NCBI RefSeq assembly: GCF_963678635.1
Contig: NC_087064.1
Location: 61,807,548-61,871,547 of the forward strand
DNA length: 64,000 nt
Source of the DNA: Symsagittifera roscoffensis
Taxonomy: Eukaryota > Xenacoelomorpha > Acoela > Convolutidae
Reading direction: 5' to 3'
This document shows positions 11,800-24,502 of the stretch, in pieces. Numbering within the stretch: the first letter of the stretch is position 1; each line of letters begins with the position of its first letter. The notes beneath the pieces are model-generated. The model was not told the DNA's origin. It saw nothing but the letters and a program-made list of their open reading frames with translations, and ran no database searches. The translations under genes were made by a program, and so were the position numbers.

Positions 11800-13954
11800 A
11801 TATCTTAAGCCACTCTCAGGATACATTTATGAGTTCCCGATCAAACAAGTTCATCAATATGACAAAAATCAAAACAAACAACATCTCTACATGTCTGAAC
11901 TTGACTTCAGACCAATTCATAAATTTTTTAGAGCACATGAAAAACTCAAATTTTGACATAATTTTTCTATATGTATACAATAATTCACCATATAAAATCA
12001 CCCTACCCCTATTGTGGATATTGTGAAAGTAATGCAACAAGTTCTCCTACAAAAGAAGTAGCATATAGAGTAGATAATATATTGCAACTTTTAGATATAT
12101 GTCAATCAACAATTCTTGACGAAGAATTATCAATAAATAATATAATAAGCAACGAAAAAGGAAATACAGACTATTTCGCAAAAACCAACATTCAAAATAT
12201 CACACTATACAGAAGAACAACAAAACGTAAATTTCTTGACAATGTTCAATTTTCAACATTCTCAAATAACACAGAATGAATTTGAAAAATTAGCCGATTT
12301 ACTATTAAGATACTCAACAGTTTATGCCACATCTAAAATCGACGTTGGAAAAATAAATTCACCAGTACATCTACCTTTGAAACCTGATGCAGTTTTCAAA
12401 AAACAAAGAGCGAGCAAAGTACCAATCCACTTACATGACAAATTAATAGATTTTTTGACATTCTAGAACAATATGAAATCATATCTCCAGTAAATAAAGA
12501 AAGAACAGCCAAAACGAAACAACTTTATCAACCCTGTTATTATTCTAGCCAAAGGAGAATCACTAAGAATAGTTCTAGACGCTAGATATCTCAATTCACT
12601 CATTGATGAATCTAAATCTAATTGGCCTATAGAACCAATTCAAGTAATTCTAACAAAAATAAACGGTAAATACTTCACAACCGCAGACATGAATAGTGCA
12701 TAAAATCAAATGCCAATGGATGAACAATCACGACGATTAACACAATTTGTTATCGGAAATCAACAATACGAATTCAATAGATTATTCTATGGCATATCCA
12801 TAGGACTAGCAGCTTTCTCAGCATTTATGAGTAAAATTTTTAGACCACTTATACTCAAGAAAAATGCAATTACATACTTAGACGATGTCTTTATGCAATC
12901 ACAAACCAAAGATGAAATGTTCGCAGTACTGGAAAAATATCATCAAAAATTACAGAACGAAAACATGAGAGCAGCCCCAGACAAATCACATTTTTTCTTA
13001 TCACGCGTAAATTTTCTTGGACTCATTTTAGAGAAAAACTCTATAACCCCATTGAAATCACGCATTATTGCAATCGAAAAACTCCAGCCACCTACAAACC
13101 AAAAGAAAATCCAAGAATTCCTTGGAAAGTTAAACTTCTCAAGTAAATATGTTTATAAAATGCAGTTATACTTAAGACCATTCTATAACGTTCTTAGACA
13201 ACCAAATAAGTTTGAATGGACAACAGAAGTCAAAAAACTTCTCACCGAACAAATCTCAAACACAATTCCAGACACCAATCAACCATTTTTTGCAATGTGC
13301 GATGCTTCAAATTTTGGCATTACTACAATCTCACAATGTAACGAATAAAATGAATCTCATATCAGCAAAGTCTCGCCTATTTACACAAGCCGAATTACTA
13401 CTCTCTACTCTTATGAGAGAATGCACCGCTATATTATATACTGTTACAGAATAAGAACGTTTGATACTTGGATCAAAACATCCAACAGTTTTACTTACGG
13501 ATCACAAACCTATAAACCTATTATATTTCTTTTTACATAAAAAATCAAATCCAAACCATAGAGTTTACATATTTCAATTAATTTTAATGAAATTTCTAAA
13601 CTGAACTACTATCTCTAAACTTCCACGATTGGAATGTAAATATGCAGTAAGACATAGATCAATCACAAAAAAAACAATCTACAACACTTTCCACTGAACT
13701 TAGATTGTCAAAACAACCACTATGAAGTTGATTTACCAAGTACATCTAAATTTAAGCCGATTCCATATTCACATTGGATCAAAAATAATACTCAACAAAA
13801 ACGAATTAAACAACAACCACATAACAAGGACCCATTCACTTTATTAGAAAAATAAAATCTAACTGATACAATAAATTTATCAGGACCGTTACCAAATGAT
13901 TCAAAATACACGATAAATCAAGTTATTAATCTTCATGATCCACTTGGCACAATA
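11800..13954 (+). pseudogene. Reverse transcriptase and RNase H region of pol
   Basis: Fingers and palm motifs are spread over three frames. The best piece is 12710-13348 (212 codons): it has FYGISIGLAAFSAFM, the catalytic YLDD (12875-12886), and FLGLILE, and leads into the connection with LQPPTNQKKIQEFLG and the start of RNase H (FFAMCDASNFG). LLTDHKP further on is part of the RNase H-like core. Breaks include a frame change near 12465, a TAA just before the catalytic palm piece (~12700) and a frame change at 13345. All are shared with the duplicate copy, so they predate the duplication. Confidence 0.95.
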
Positions 13955-13960
13955 CCCCTA
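13955..13960. repeat. Maverick target site duplication CCCCTA, left
   Basis: CCCCTA directly before the left terminal repeat, found again directly after the right one (42967-42972). Six bases is the known target duplication length of Maverick/Polinton elements. Because of tandem duplication 1 it also occurs before the second left end (20389-20394). Confidence 0.9.
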
Positions 13961-14494
13961 AGTAGTAGATGTTGAGGCTGAAGTGGGGGGGGGGGGGGGG
14001 GGGGTGCATGGCGGACCCCATGTATTAAGATACGTTATAGATTTCCGGTCCGCCATGCTATGTATTAAGATTGGGTATAGAGTCTACAATGTTTTAAGAT
14101 AGGGAATACCGATGGTAAGGTTTTTGTGTGATGGTAAGATAATGGTAAGAAAAACGAAATTTTTTGTCTAATTTTTTCGCAAAAATCTCGGCGCGCGTTA
14201 CCTAATTGGGAACAATTAATTGTTAATTACGGGTAGAATTAAGAATATATATTAAGTTTTTTTGGTGGATGGTAAGTCAATGGTAAGAGTATTTGTGCAA
14301 AAACTTGGAATTTTTATGAAAAAATTTTCGAAAAAATTCAAAAAACGATAAGATTAGCTATTATTTGACCAAATTTTTTAGATAATCCTATTTTCTATCT
14401 ATTTGAAACAATAATCTTACTTTCTATCTAATTGAAACAATGCTGAAGTCTACAGAAACTTTGAAAAATTCAAGTTTTTTGAGAAAAAATTGCA
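13961..14494. repeat. Left terminal inverted repeat, first copy
   Basis: Matches 42446-42966 in inverse orientation. It starts AGTAGTAGATG, has a run of 20 G (13985-14004), a perfect 12-bp inverted repeat (14006-14017 with 14047-14058), three TGTATTAAGAT-type repeats (14021, 14061, 14090) and five ATGGTAAG repeats (14112, 14131, 14142, 14269, 14280). Similarity fades near the tract around 14494. Confidence 0.9.
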
Positions 14495-16065
14495 AAATTT
14501 TCAAGTGTTTGGAAAAAATTGCAAAAATTTCAAGTATTTAGAACAAACTGCAAATTTTTGGAAAAAATTGCAGAAATCTCATAATTTTGGTTAAAGTATT
14601 GTTGATTTTGATCTAATTTTAAACATACTTTTACGTATTGATTTTAAAAATAAGCTATGATTGTATTTTAATTGGCATTATGTTGAGACAATGATACAAA
14701 ATTTAAAAAAAAAATGACTTTTTCCACAATTTTTTCTCAAAATATTGAACTACAATGAAGTTTACCTTAATTTGAGCTAAATACTTGGTTATACAATGCT
14801 CTAAACACTGAAAAGAAGGTTCATAGTAGCAGAATCAATGTTGAAAGTTCCGGAAAACAATGAAATTAGTCGTAATTTTTGAAAAGGTAAAATGAAAATT
14901 AATCAAATTTACATGAAATTTTCCATTTCGAACTTTTTTTGGCTTTTAACTGTTTGTTTATGGCCAGTTCAGGGATGATTTTAAGGAATCTCAATTCAAA
15001 TGAACATTAATGGCAATATTCTATGAAATTTCTAAATCAAACTCCATGATTCAACTCCTCCTCATTTTTTTCTCATTGAATTACCCAAATTTGTACAAAA
15101 ACTTGAGAGAAATTTTTTATGTTAAGAATTAGAAATTTCAGATTATTGATAAAAAATGAACAGTTTATTGCTAAAATTGTTTCAAATGGGATAAATGTTT
15201 TTTAAAAATTTATTCGATATTGGCTCAAATTCAACAAAAACTTCTTCATAACTGATGATTATCTCTCTGTTGCTTCTGCAACATAACTTTCAAGATTTTC
15301 CGTAGAGTTTTTCCATGTTTTAAAGTTATTCTTGCTTTCTGTTTAATACATGTTTTCGCTATTGAACACACTTTACTAGAAAATTTAGTCAAAATTGGAG
15401 AATTTAGGAGGAAAATAGTATCAATTGAACGAACAATTTGCTGGCAGAGATGAAATTAGAACTGATACCGTATGATTATTACAATAAAAAATGTTAATAT
15501 CTTCCTCAAAGTTCCCCTGTTTAGTTGCTATTGTAAACTATTTAAGCAAAAATACACATTTTGGGATCAATAACTATCATTTTTTTTGCAAAATAGTTAT
15601 TAACTCGCTTTTTTTTCTTAATTTATGACGGAAATTTTCTCAAAAATATCCAAGTAGGAAAGAATTTGTGCTAGTTAAAGCATTCAAAAATATATGTACA
15701 AAAAGAGAATATAAAGGTGTATTTTTACGATCTAAGAACAAATTAGGAGCAGCTCTATTAGTTATAATCTGAAAATCTCCGGAAATACGCAAGAGAACCT
15801 AGTTCCTAACATCTACAATATAAAAACTTCTGAAAGAGCGAGTCTCAAAAAATTCTTTGAGACTCTATGAACACTTTTACAAGCACTAAACAAGGAAAAC
15901 TTTAAAATAGTAACTACAAAAAACCTTTCAATTTGTTGATGTTTTCCAAATAACCAAGTTTTACAATTTTTAGGCGAATACTTAAATACTAATTAGCATA
16001 TGTTATGCACTATACTACAAATTTATCACAACAAAGTCTCCATAAGCTTGCAACCAAGGGAGTTT
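14495..16065. other. Maverick left arm, no supported gene
   Basis: AT-rich, many T and A runs, no ORF worth calling on either strand. It holds an odd palindrome at 15840-15865 where the second copy has about 840 extra bases. It could contain untranslated regions or introns of the neighbouring minus-strand zinc-finger gene. Confidence 0.5.
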
Positions 16066-16545
16066 TTACTGTTGATTAAAAGTTTTTGGATCGAGTTCCA
16101 TGGAAAGCTTCACGACGATTTGAACTCGAGTTTTGCTGTCTTTAACATCAATCAAAACCTTTGAATAAAAAAATAAATGACAGTTCAGGTAATGTAATGA
16201 AAACACTGTATAATTACTGACTAGATTTGTTACAATTGCTGAGACTTTTCAGATTCAGTAAAAACTAATAATCATAGTAATTTCTAAGTTTTTCAAAAAA
16301 AAACTTGAAAATTTTACCTTTTCCTGAAGTGTGTTTGGAGTCTGCTGAGCACAAAATTTAATATTATGCTGAGAATGCTTCTTCTTGAAATGATTAGCGA
16401 GTTCCTCGCTGCTATAAGTATAAAAATTACAGTTAGAACACTTCAAAACACCACATGTTCTACAATGTCTTGATGCATCTTTGTGAGTGTAATCCCTGCC
16501 ACATTCAAGACATGCAAATCTTTCGTTTCTATTGAGTGAAGGCAT
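16066..16545 (-). CDS. Stand-alone zinc-finger protein related to the polymerase N-terminus (copy 1)
   Basis: Two exons: 16545-16318 (76 codons) and 16158-16066 (30 codons plus stop). The intron has donor AAG/GTAAAA and acceptor ATTCAAAG. Residues C12, C15, H27, C31 form a C2HC finger and C36, C39, H52, H57 a C2H2 finger. Start MPSLNRNERF matches the polymerase start KPALNRNEK, and exon 2 (VLIDVKDSK..) matches the polymerase stretch FLVDMEMENG. It is thus a small paralogue of the polymerase N-terminal region, probably binding DNA or a terminal protein. Here residue 28 is Cys where the other copies have Arg. No stop inside. Confidence 0.75.
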
Positions 16546-16622
16546 CTCAATAGTAATGAAAAATTAAATGGGAGATTTAAAATGTACCAAATTTTTAGAT
16601 ACGGTGAGTTGAATAGCCTCAA

Positions 16623-17355
16623 AAATTTTAAAGGTAAACCATCTTTCAAAAAATGGAACAACTATTGCCGAAGATACGGACATAGCATTGCTACATGCAG
16701 ACAAAAACAACAAGACAACCAGAACAAACCACAAAAAAAACAAAGAACCAAACAAATCATTTTAGCAGTACATGAGAAAAGATCAAAATTTACCAAATAA
16801 GAACATTCACAGTAATAATAGTTCTGGAAAAGCACTTCCAAACGGTTCAAACTATTCGAGAAAACAATCACCCTATAACTCTAACTACAGAGGCAGATCA
16901 CCAGACCAAATAAATTCACCTAATTTCTCACAAATTAGATATAGTCGATCAAATAGTCGAAATAGTCAGTATCGAAATAATTATTCACGATGAAACTCAA
17001 ATAAACCAGAATATTCGTTTGATACCAGTTCCCATTAATACTCTAGGAATAGACACTATTCCAATGATAGATCAAGAAATTCATCGTACAATAGAAATAG
17101 AAATTGTTCCAACAATAGGAATAGAAGCTACTCAAATAATCGAAATCAACGATATCAAAACAATAGATCACGAGATTATTCAAAAAATAGATCAAATCAT
17201 CAAAGATCTAACTACAACAATTATCAAAATCGATCTAACAAAATGGGAACTCAAATTATAACAATGGACAAAGAAACTACTCTCAATCACCTCATAGGAA
17301 TAATACACGCTATCCCGATTCTCATAACAAATATAGAAGAATTACACTAAAACAT
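16623..17355 (+). pseudogene. gag C-terminal tail, second copy
   Basis: Starts abruptly in the zinc knuckle because of the duplication breakpoint. The knuckle here keeps the last Cys (GHSIATCRQ), so this copy is closer to the ancestral form than the one at 10230. The Arg/Asn/Ser/Tyr-rich tail follows, with the same frame change near 17000. Confidence 0.8.
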
Positions 17356-17508
17356 CAAAGACAAATAAATCAAGTACAAACAACTGAAGAAACCAATTCA
17401 GACCCCCCTGTTATTGATAATACAGAAAGTACTGAATTACAATTAAATCACATCAATGGCGAATCTACAGACAGTGAAAGCCATACAGAAAATACAATTT
17501 CAGTCAAC

Positions 17509-18006
17509 ATGATCAAAGTTGAAAATGACTATGAAACTGTCTTTTACGAACAACCATTCCATTCACATGTTTATGAAAATCAATTGGAACTTCCTTTAGA
17601 TTATTACACTAGGACTAGAAGTAATAACATACCAATAGAGCAAAAAGTAAAGGAAGCAACGACCTTACACGAACCTGAAAAAGAACAGGTACCATGTTCT
17701 AGTACAAATCACATTTAACCAAAAGTACCACCAAGAGAAAAAGTTTGGACAATTCCATTTCTCTTAGAAATTCCAAAAAGTAAAGAATTTCAACCACCAG
17801 ACCTTGAAATAGATTTTTTAATAGATTCTGGAGCAGAATCAAATATTATTTATATTCCAACCTGGATTGAAATCAAAATTTTACATCCAAAACCAATACC
17901 TTTGAAAACAGCCAGTAAATTAGCAACATCAAAATGCTCAACCTTAACAAACTACCCCAACTTTTCCTTGTTTCCACTAAAACAATTGAACAAAACAAAC
18001 TCTTAA
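17509..18006 (+). pseudogene. Protease region, second copy
   Basis: Same frame, same stop after STNHI and same DSG active-site motif as 11076-11573. One extra difference is TVFYEQ in place of TVTYEQ. Non-functional as it stands. Confidence 0.8.
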
Positions 18007-18233
18007 ATAAACCATTTAAACAAACCTTCCACATCACAGATATAAAACACAAAATCATTGGAATTCCATAAATCACTAAATACATACCAACTATCAGTAT
18101 ATTAGACAGCAAAAAAAAATAGAAAAGATAATTATACAAGAATGCATAACACCGCATTAACATTCTTCCAAAGAATGAACAAATAACCACCATATTTTTC
18201 AAAATTTTACCCCATTTATAAGAAAGAAAGAAA

Positions 18234-20388
18234 ATATCTTAAGCCACTCTCAGGATACATTTATGAGTTCCCGATCAAACAAGTTCATCAATATGACAAA
18301 AATCAAAACAAACAACATCTCTACATGTCTGAACTTGACTTCAGACCAATTCATAAATTTTTTAGAGCACATGAAAAACTCAAATTTTGACATAATTTTT
18401 CTATATGTATACAATAATTCACCATATAAAATCACCCTACCCCTATTGTGGATATTGTGAAAGTAATGCAACAAGTTCTCCTACAAAAGAAGTAGCATAT
18501 AGAGTAGATAATATATTACAACTTTTAGATATATGTCAATCAACAATTCTTGACGAAGAATTATCAATAAATAATATAATAAGCAACGAAAAAGGAAATA
18601 CAGACTATTTCGCAAAAACCAACATTCAAAATATCACACTATACAGAAGAACAACAAAACGTAAATTTCTTGACAATGTTCAATTTTCAACATTCTCAAA
18701 TAACACAGAATGAATTTGAAAAATTAGCCGATTTACTATTAAGATACTCAACAGTTTATGCCACATCTAAAATCGACGTTGGAAAAATAAATTCACCAGT
18801 ACATCTACCTTTGAAACCTGATGCAGTTTTCAAAAAACAAAGAGCGAGCAAAGTACCAATCCACTTACATGACAAATTAATAGATTTTTTGACATTCTAG
18901 AACAATATGAAATCATATCTCCAGTAAATAAAGAAAGAACAGCCAAAACGAAACAACTTTATCAACCCTGTTAATATTCTAGCCAAAGGAGAATCACTAA
19001 GAATAGTTCTAGACGCTAGATATCTCAATTCACTCATTGATGAATCTAAATCTAATTGGCCTATAGAACCAATTCAAGTAATTCTAACAAAAATAAACGG
19101 TAAATACTTCACAACCGCAGACATGAATAGTGCATAAAATCAAATGCCAATGGATGAACAATCACGACGATTAACACTTTTTGTTATCGGAAATCAACAA
19201 TACGAATTCAATAGATTATTCTATGGCATATCCATAGGACTAGCAGCTTTCTCAGCATTTATGAGTAAAATTTTTAGACCACTTATACTCAAGAAAAATG
19301 CAATTACATACTTAGACGATGTCTTTATGCAATCACAAACCAAAGATGAAATGTTCGCAGTACTGGAAAAATATCATCAAAAATTACAGAACGAAAACAT
19401 GAGAGCAGCCCCAGACAAATCACATTTTTTCTTATCACGCGTAAATTTTCTTGGACTCATTTTAGAGAAAAACTCTATAACCCCATTGAAATCACGCATT
19501 ATTGCAATCGAAAAACTCCAGCCACCTACAAACCAAAAGAAAATCCAAGAATTCCTTGGAAAGTTAAACTTCTCAAGTAAATATGTTTATAAAATGCAGT
19601 TATACTTAAGACCATTCTATAACGTTCTTAGACAACCAAATAAGTTTGAATGGACAACAGAAGTCAAAAAACTTCTCACCGAACAAATCTCAAACACAAT
19701 TCCAGACACCAATCAACCATTTTTTGCAATGTGCGATGCTTCAAATTTTGGCATTACTACAATCTCACAATGTAACGAATAAAATGAATCTCATATCAGC
19801 AAAGTCTCGCCTATTTACACAAGCCGAATTACTACTCTCTACTCTTATGAGAGAATGCACCGCTATATTATATACTGTTACAGAATAAGAACGTTTGATA
19901 CTTGGATCAAAACATCCAACAGTTTTACTTACGGATCACAAACCTATAAACCTATTATATTTCTTTTTACATAAAAAATCAAATCCAAACCATAGAGTTT
20001 ACATATTTCAATTAATTTTAATGAAATTTCTAAACTGAACTACTATCTCTAAACTTCCACGATTGGAATGTAAATATGCAGTAAGACATAGATCAATCAC
20101 AAAAAAAACAATCTACAACACTTTCCACTGAACTTAGATTGTCAAAACAACCACTATGAAGTTGATTTACCAAGTACATCTAAATTTAAGCCGATTCCAT
20201 ATTCACATTGGATCAAAAAAAATACTCAACAAAAACGAATTAAACAACAACCACATAACAAGGACCCATTCACTTTATTAGAAAAATAAAATCTAACTGA
20301 TACAATAAATTTATCAGGACCGTTACCAAATGATTCAAAATACACGATAAATCAAGTTATTAATCTTCATGATCCACTTGGCACAATA
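18234..20388 (+). pseudogene. Reverse transcriptase and RNase H, second copy
   Basis: Duplicate of 11800-13954 with YLDD at 19309-19320 and the same frame breaks. The change TLF for TQF in the palm piece distinguishes it. It ends at the second CCCCTA (20389-20394), directly before a second Maverick left terminal repeat. Confidence 0.93.
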
Positions 20389-20394
20389 CCCCTA

Positions 20395-20928
20395 AGTAGT
20401 AGATGTTGAGGCTGAAGTGGGGGGGGGGGGTGCATGACGGACCCCATGTATTAAGATACGTTATAGATTTCCGGTCCGCCAGCCATGCTATGTATTAAGA
20501 TTGGGTATAGAGTCTACAATGTTTTAAGATAGGGAATACCGATGGTAAGGTTTTTGTGTGATGGTAAGATAATGGTAAGAAAAACGAAAATTTTTGTCTA
20601 ATTTTTTCGCAAAAATCTCGGCGCGCGTTACCTAATTGGGAACAGTTAATTGTTAATTACGGGTAGAATTAAGATTATATATTAAGTTTTTTTGGTGGAT
20701 GGTAAGTCAATGGTAAGAGTATTTGTGCAAAAACTTGGAATTTTTATGAAAAAATTTTCGAAAAAATTCAAAAAACGATAAGATTAGCTATTATTTGACC
20801 AAATTTTTTAGATAATCCTATTTTCTATCTATTTGAAACAATAATCTTACTTTCTATCTAATTGAAACAATGCTGAAGTCTACAGAAACTTTGAAAAATT
20901 CAAGTTTTTTGAGAAAAAATTGCAAAAT
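20395..20928. repeat. Left terminal inverted repeat, second copy
   Basis: Same sequence as 13961-14494, preceded by CCCCTA at 20389-20394. The G run is 12 long. The inner inverted repeat is damaged: GCATGACGG on one side and a 4-base insertion (CCAG) on the other. This is the left end that is continuous with the rest of the Maverick. Confidence 0.9.
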
Positions 20929-23327
20929 TTTCAAGTGTTTGGAAAAAATTGCAAAAATTTCAAGTATTTAGAACAAACTGCAAATTTTTGGAAAAAATTG
21001 CAGAAATCTCATAATTTTGGTTAAAGTATTGTTGATTTTGATCTAATTTTAAACATACTTTTACGTATTGATTTTAAAAATAAGCTATGATTGTATTTTA
21101 ATTGGCATTATGTTGAGACAATGATACAAAATTTAAAAAAAAAATGACTTTTTCCACAATTTTTTCTCAAAATATTGAAATACAATGAAGTTTACCTTAA
21201 TTTGAGCTAAATACTTGGTTATACAATGCTCTAAACACTGAAAAGAAGGTTCATAGTAGCAGAATCAATGTTGAAAGTTCCGGAAAACAATGAAATTAGT
21301 GGTAATTTTTGAAAAGGTAAAATGAAAATTAATCAAATTTACATGAAATTTTCCATTTCGAACTTTTTTTGGCTTTTAACTGTTTGTTTTTGGCCAGTTC
21401 AGGGATGATTTTTAGGAATCTCAATTCAAATGAACATTAATGGCAATATTCTATGAAATTTCTAAATCAAACTCCATGATTCAACTCCTCCTCATTTTTT
21501 TCTCATTGAATTACCCAAATTTGTACAAAAACTTGAGAGAAATTTTTTATGTTAAGAATTAGAAATTTCAGATTATTGATAAAAAATGAACAGTTTATTG
21601 CTAAAATTGTTTCAAATGGGATAAATGTTTTTTAAAAATTTATTCGATATTGGCTCAAATTCAACAAAAACTTCTTCATAACTGATGATTATCTCTCTGT
21701 TGCTTCTGCAACATAACTTTCAAGATTTTCCGTAGAGTTTTTCCATGTTTTAAAGTTATTCTTGCTTTCTGTTTAATACATGTTTTCGCTATTGAACACA
21801 CTTTACTAGAAAATTTAGTCAAAATTGGAGAATTTAGGAGGAAAATAGTATCAATTGAACGAACAATTTGCTGGCAGAGATGAAATTAGAACTGATACCG
21901 TATGATTATTACAATAAAAAATGTTAATATCTTCCTCAAAGTTCCCCTGTTTAGTTGCTATTGTAAACTATTTAAGCAAAAATACACATTTTGGGATCAA
22001 TAACTATCATTTTTTTTGCAAAATAGTTATTAACTCGCTTTTTTTTCTTAATTTATGACGGAAATTTTCTCAAAAATATCCAAGTAGGAAAGAATTTGTG
22101 CTAGTTAAAGCATTCAAAAATATATGTACAAAAAGAGAATATAAAGGTGTATTTTTACGATCTAAGAACAAATTAGGAGCAGCTCTATTAGTTATAATCT
22201 GAAAATCTCCGGAAATACGCAAGAGAACCTAGTTCCTAACATCTACAATATAAAAACTTCTGAAAGAGCGAGTCTCAAAAAATTGATTTAGCAAAGCAAA
22301 TCAAGGTGCAAACTGGACAAATGTGTAATTTTCCGATTTTTATTAAGAAAAAAACTCTATGTAGTAAAAATGTAGTAATGTATTGTATATAGTGTTGTGT
22401 TGTATATTCTATGTAGTATTGTGTATGTATGTAGCAAGGAAAAGTAGATCTTGAAAGCAAGTTTTCGATTTATGCTTTATACATCTTCTTCCAAAAGATG
22501 TCGAATATGGTTTGCTGCTCAAAAATTATCCTCAAAACATTTGATCTTTCATATAAAGTACCTAATATATCAAATGATAACAATTTTTTCTGATGAATTA
22601 CGCATAAATATAAGACTTTGAGAATTTTTATGTCGGATTTTTTCTGAAGATATACTTTATAAGCTAAATTTTAGTAAAAATATCTCAAATCTCCTAAGGA
22701 ATAAATTGAGTTTCTATCTCATTTTAGCATTTTCTCAGTTTCTGCCTCATCTACTTTTCTAACAAATGAATCCAATTTGAGCAAATTTTTACTTGAAAAT
22801 TGATTTTTAGATGGAAAAATGTATCGTTTCAACGAACGTTCAATAATCCGAAGCTGAATTAATACCATAAATCTTTTACTAAAAAGCTTTAAAGGATTTT
22901 CTCAACCTCATAACTGTATAATGCTGTTTTATATCTGAATTTCTATTTTAGACTAAATTTTTAGTTGGAATGATGTATATAATTATCTTGAAACTTTCAA
23001 AGTTTAGCAAAATATACATTTTTTCCAGGTCATTTATCAATTTTTTTTCTGAAATCATCAAAAAATCAATAGAAAAACATAATTCCTAATAAGTCAAACC
23101 ACATTATCTGCTTAAAAAGCTCTGCTCTATGAACACTTTTACAAGCACTAAACAAGGAAAACTTTAAAATAGTAACTACAAAAAACCTTTCAATTTAAAG
23201 ATGTTTTCCAAATAACCAAGTTTTACAATTTTTAGGCGAATACTTAAATACTAATTAGCATATGTTATGCACTATACTACAAATTTATCACAACAAAGTC
23301 TCCATAAGCTTGCAACCAAGGGAGTTT
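20929..23327. other. Maverick left arm, second copy, no supported gene
   Basis: Repeats 14495-16065 and adds about 840 bp (22284-23120) that the first copy lacks. Part of that addition (22912 on) is the start of tandem duplication 2 and recurs at 29312 and 35309. No convincing ORF. Confidence 0.5.
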
Positions 23328-23807
23328 TTACTGTTGATTAAAAGTTTTTGGATCGAGTTCCATGGAAAGCTTCACGACGATTTGAACTCGAGTTTTGCTG
23401 TCTTTAACATCAATCAAAACCTTTGAATAAAAAAATAAATGACAGTTCAGGTAATGTAATGAAAACACTGTATAATTACTGACTAGATTTGTTACAATTG
23501 CTGAGACTTTTCAGATTCAGTAAAAACTAATAATCATAGTAATTTCTAAGTTTTTCAAAAAAAAACTTGAAAATTTTACCTTTTCCTGAAGTGTGTTTGG
23601 AGTCTGCTGAGCACAAAATTTAATATTATGCTGAGAATGCTTCTTCTTGAAATGATTAGCGAGTTCCTCGCTGCTATAAGTATAAAAATTACAGTTAGAA
23701 CACTTCAAAACACCACATGTTCTACGATGTCTTGATGCATCTTTGTGAGTGTAATCCCTGCCACAAGCAAGACATGCAAATCTTTCGTTTCTATTGAGTG
23801 AAGGCAT
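23328..23807 (-). CDS. Stand-alone zinc-finger protein (copy 2)
   Basis: Exons 23807-23580 and 23420-23328, same structure as the gene at 16066-16545. All eight metal ligands are present; residue 14 is Ala where copies 1 and 3 have Glu. The bases before the ATG read TTTTTTTTGAG, which would make a good splice acceptor, so a 5' non-coding exon upstream is possible. An array of CCAAT boxes lies 220-440 bp upstream. Confidence 0.75.
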
Positions 23808-24025
23808 CTCAAAAAAAATGAAAAATTAAATGGGAGATTTAAAATGTACCAAATTTTTAGATACGGTGAGTTGAATAGCCTCAAAAAATGAATAAAAGTA
23901 AATAAAAACAGCAAACTTATTAACCAATTGTTTTTAACGAGAAAGAAAGTCAGAATGGATATGCTATTTCGCCTAGCTGAAATAAAAATCATCCAATCTA
24001 ACCATGGAATTTTTAAAAGTATCAA

Positions 24026-24290
24026 CCAATCAGAATCGAGCATTAATTACAAGGAAACTTTTATCTTTTCTGATATCAACCAATCAGAATTGAGCTTCAA
24101 TAGTCATGTAATTTTTGACAAATTCAATGTCCACCAATCAGAATTGAGCTTCAAAAGTCATGTAATTTTCATTAAATTCAATGTCAACCTATCAGAATTG
24201 AGCTTCAAAAGTCATGAAATTTTCAAGAAATTTAAAGTCAACCAATCAGAGTTGAGCTCTTCTTCTCATGAATTTTTCAACAATTTCTGT
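24026..24290. repeat. 54-bp tandem repeat, each with a CCAAT box
   Basis: CCAATCAG (once CCTATCAG) recurs at 24026, 24080, 24134, 24188 and 24242, a spacing of exactly 54 bp, with GAATTGAGCTTCAA-type sequence after each. CCAATCAG is a full match to the NF-Y box. The array lies upstream of the minus-strand zinc-finger gene and downstream of the next minus-strand gene, so it probably drives the former. Confidence 0.85.
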
Positions 24291-24502
24291 AACTTTTGTA
24301 GACTTTGAGGATACTTTCACAGACATTATTTGTGTTAATAACCAATGAGAATGAAGTAATCACAGATTTTAAACACTTTGTAGATCAGAACCAGACTATG
24401 TTTATGAAATTTCTTAATCAATAAATTTTATTGAATTTTTCCAACATAACTAAGATTTGAAGTTTGATACCCTAGTGGGATAAATGAGATTTCTTGTCTA
24501 GT

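Larger units (their letters stand above)
10190..16622. repeat. Tandem duplication 1, first unit
   Basis: This 6.43-kb unit runs from the gag zinc knuckle, through pol and the Maverick left terminal repeat, to just upstream of the first zinc-finger gene. It is repeated directly as 16623-23884 with well under a few percent difference. The junction at about 16620-16625 joins Maverick sequence to gag with only 3-5 shared A residues. The second unit has an extra ~840 bp (22284-23120). Confidence 0.9.
16623..23884. repeat. Tandem duplication 1, second unit
   Basis: Direct repeat of 10190-16622. ORFs recur at an offset of 6433-6434. Differences are few: a base change in the zinc knuckle, a few in pol, 12 instead of 20 G in the terminal repeat, and an extra 840 bp in the Maverick part. 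After 23884 the Maverick continues into sequence that the first unit lacks. Confidence 0.9.

Noticed and set aside
24026-24290. CRISPR-like array because of the regular 54-bp spacing
   Set aside because: The whole unit repeats, there are no distinct spacers, and the genome is eukaryotic.
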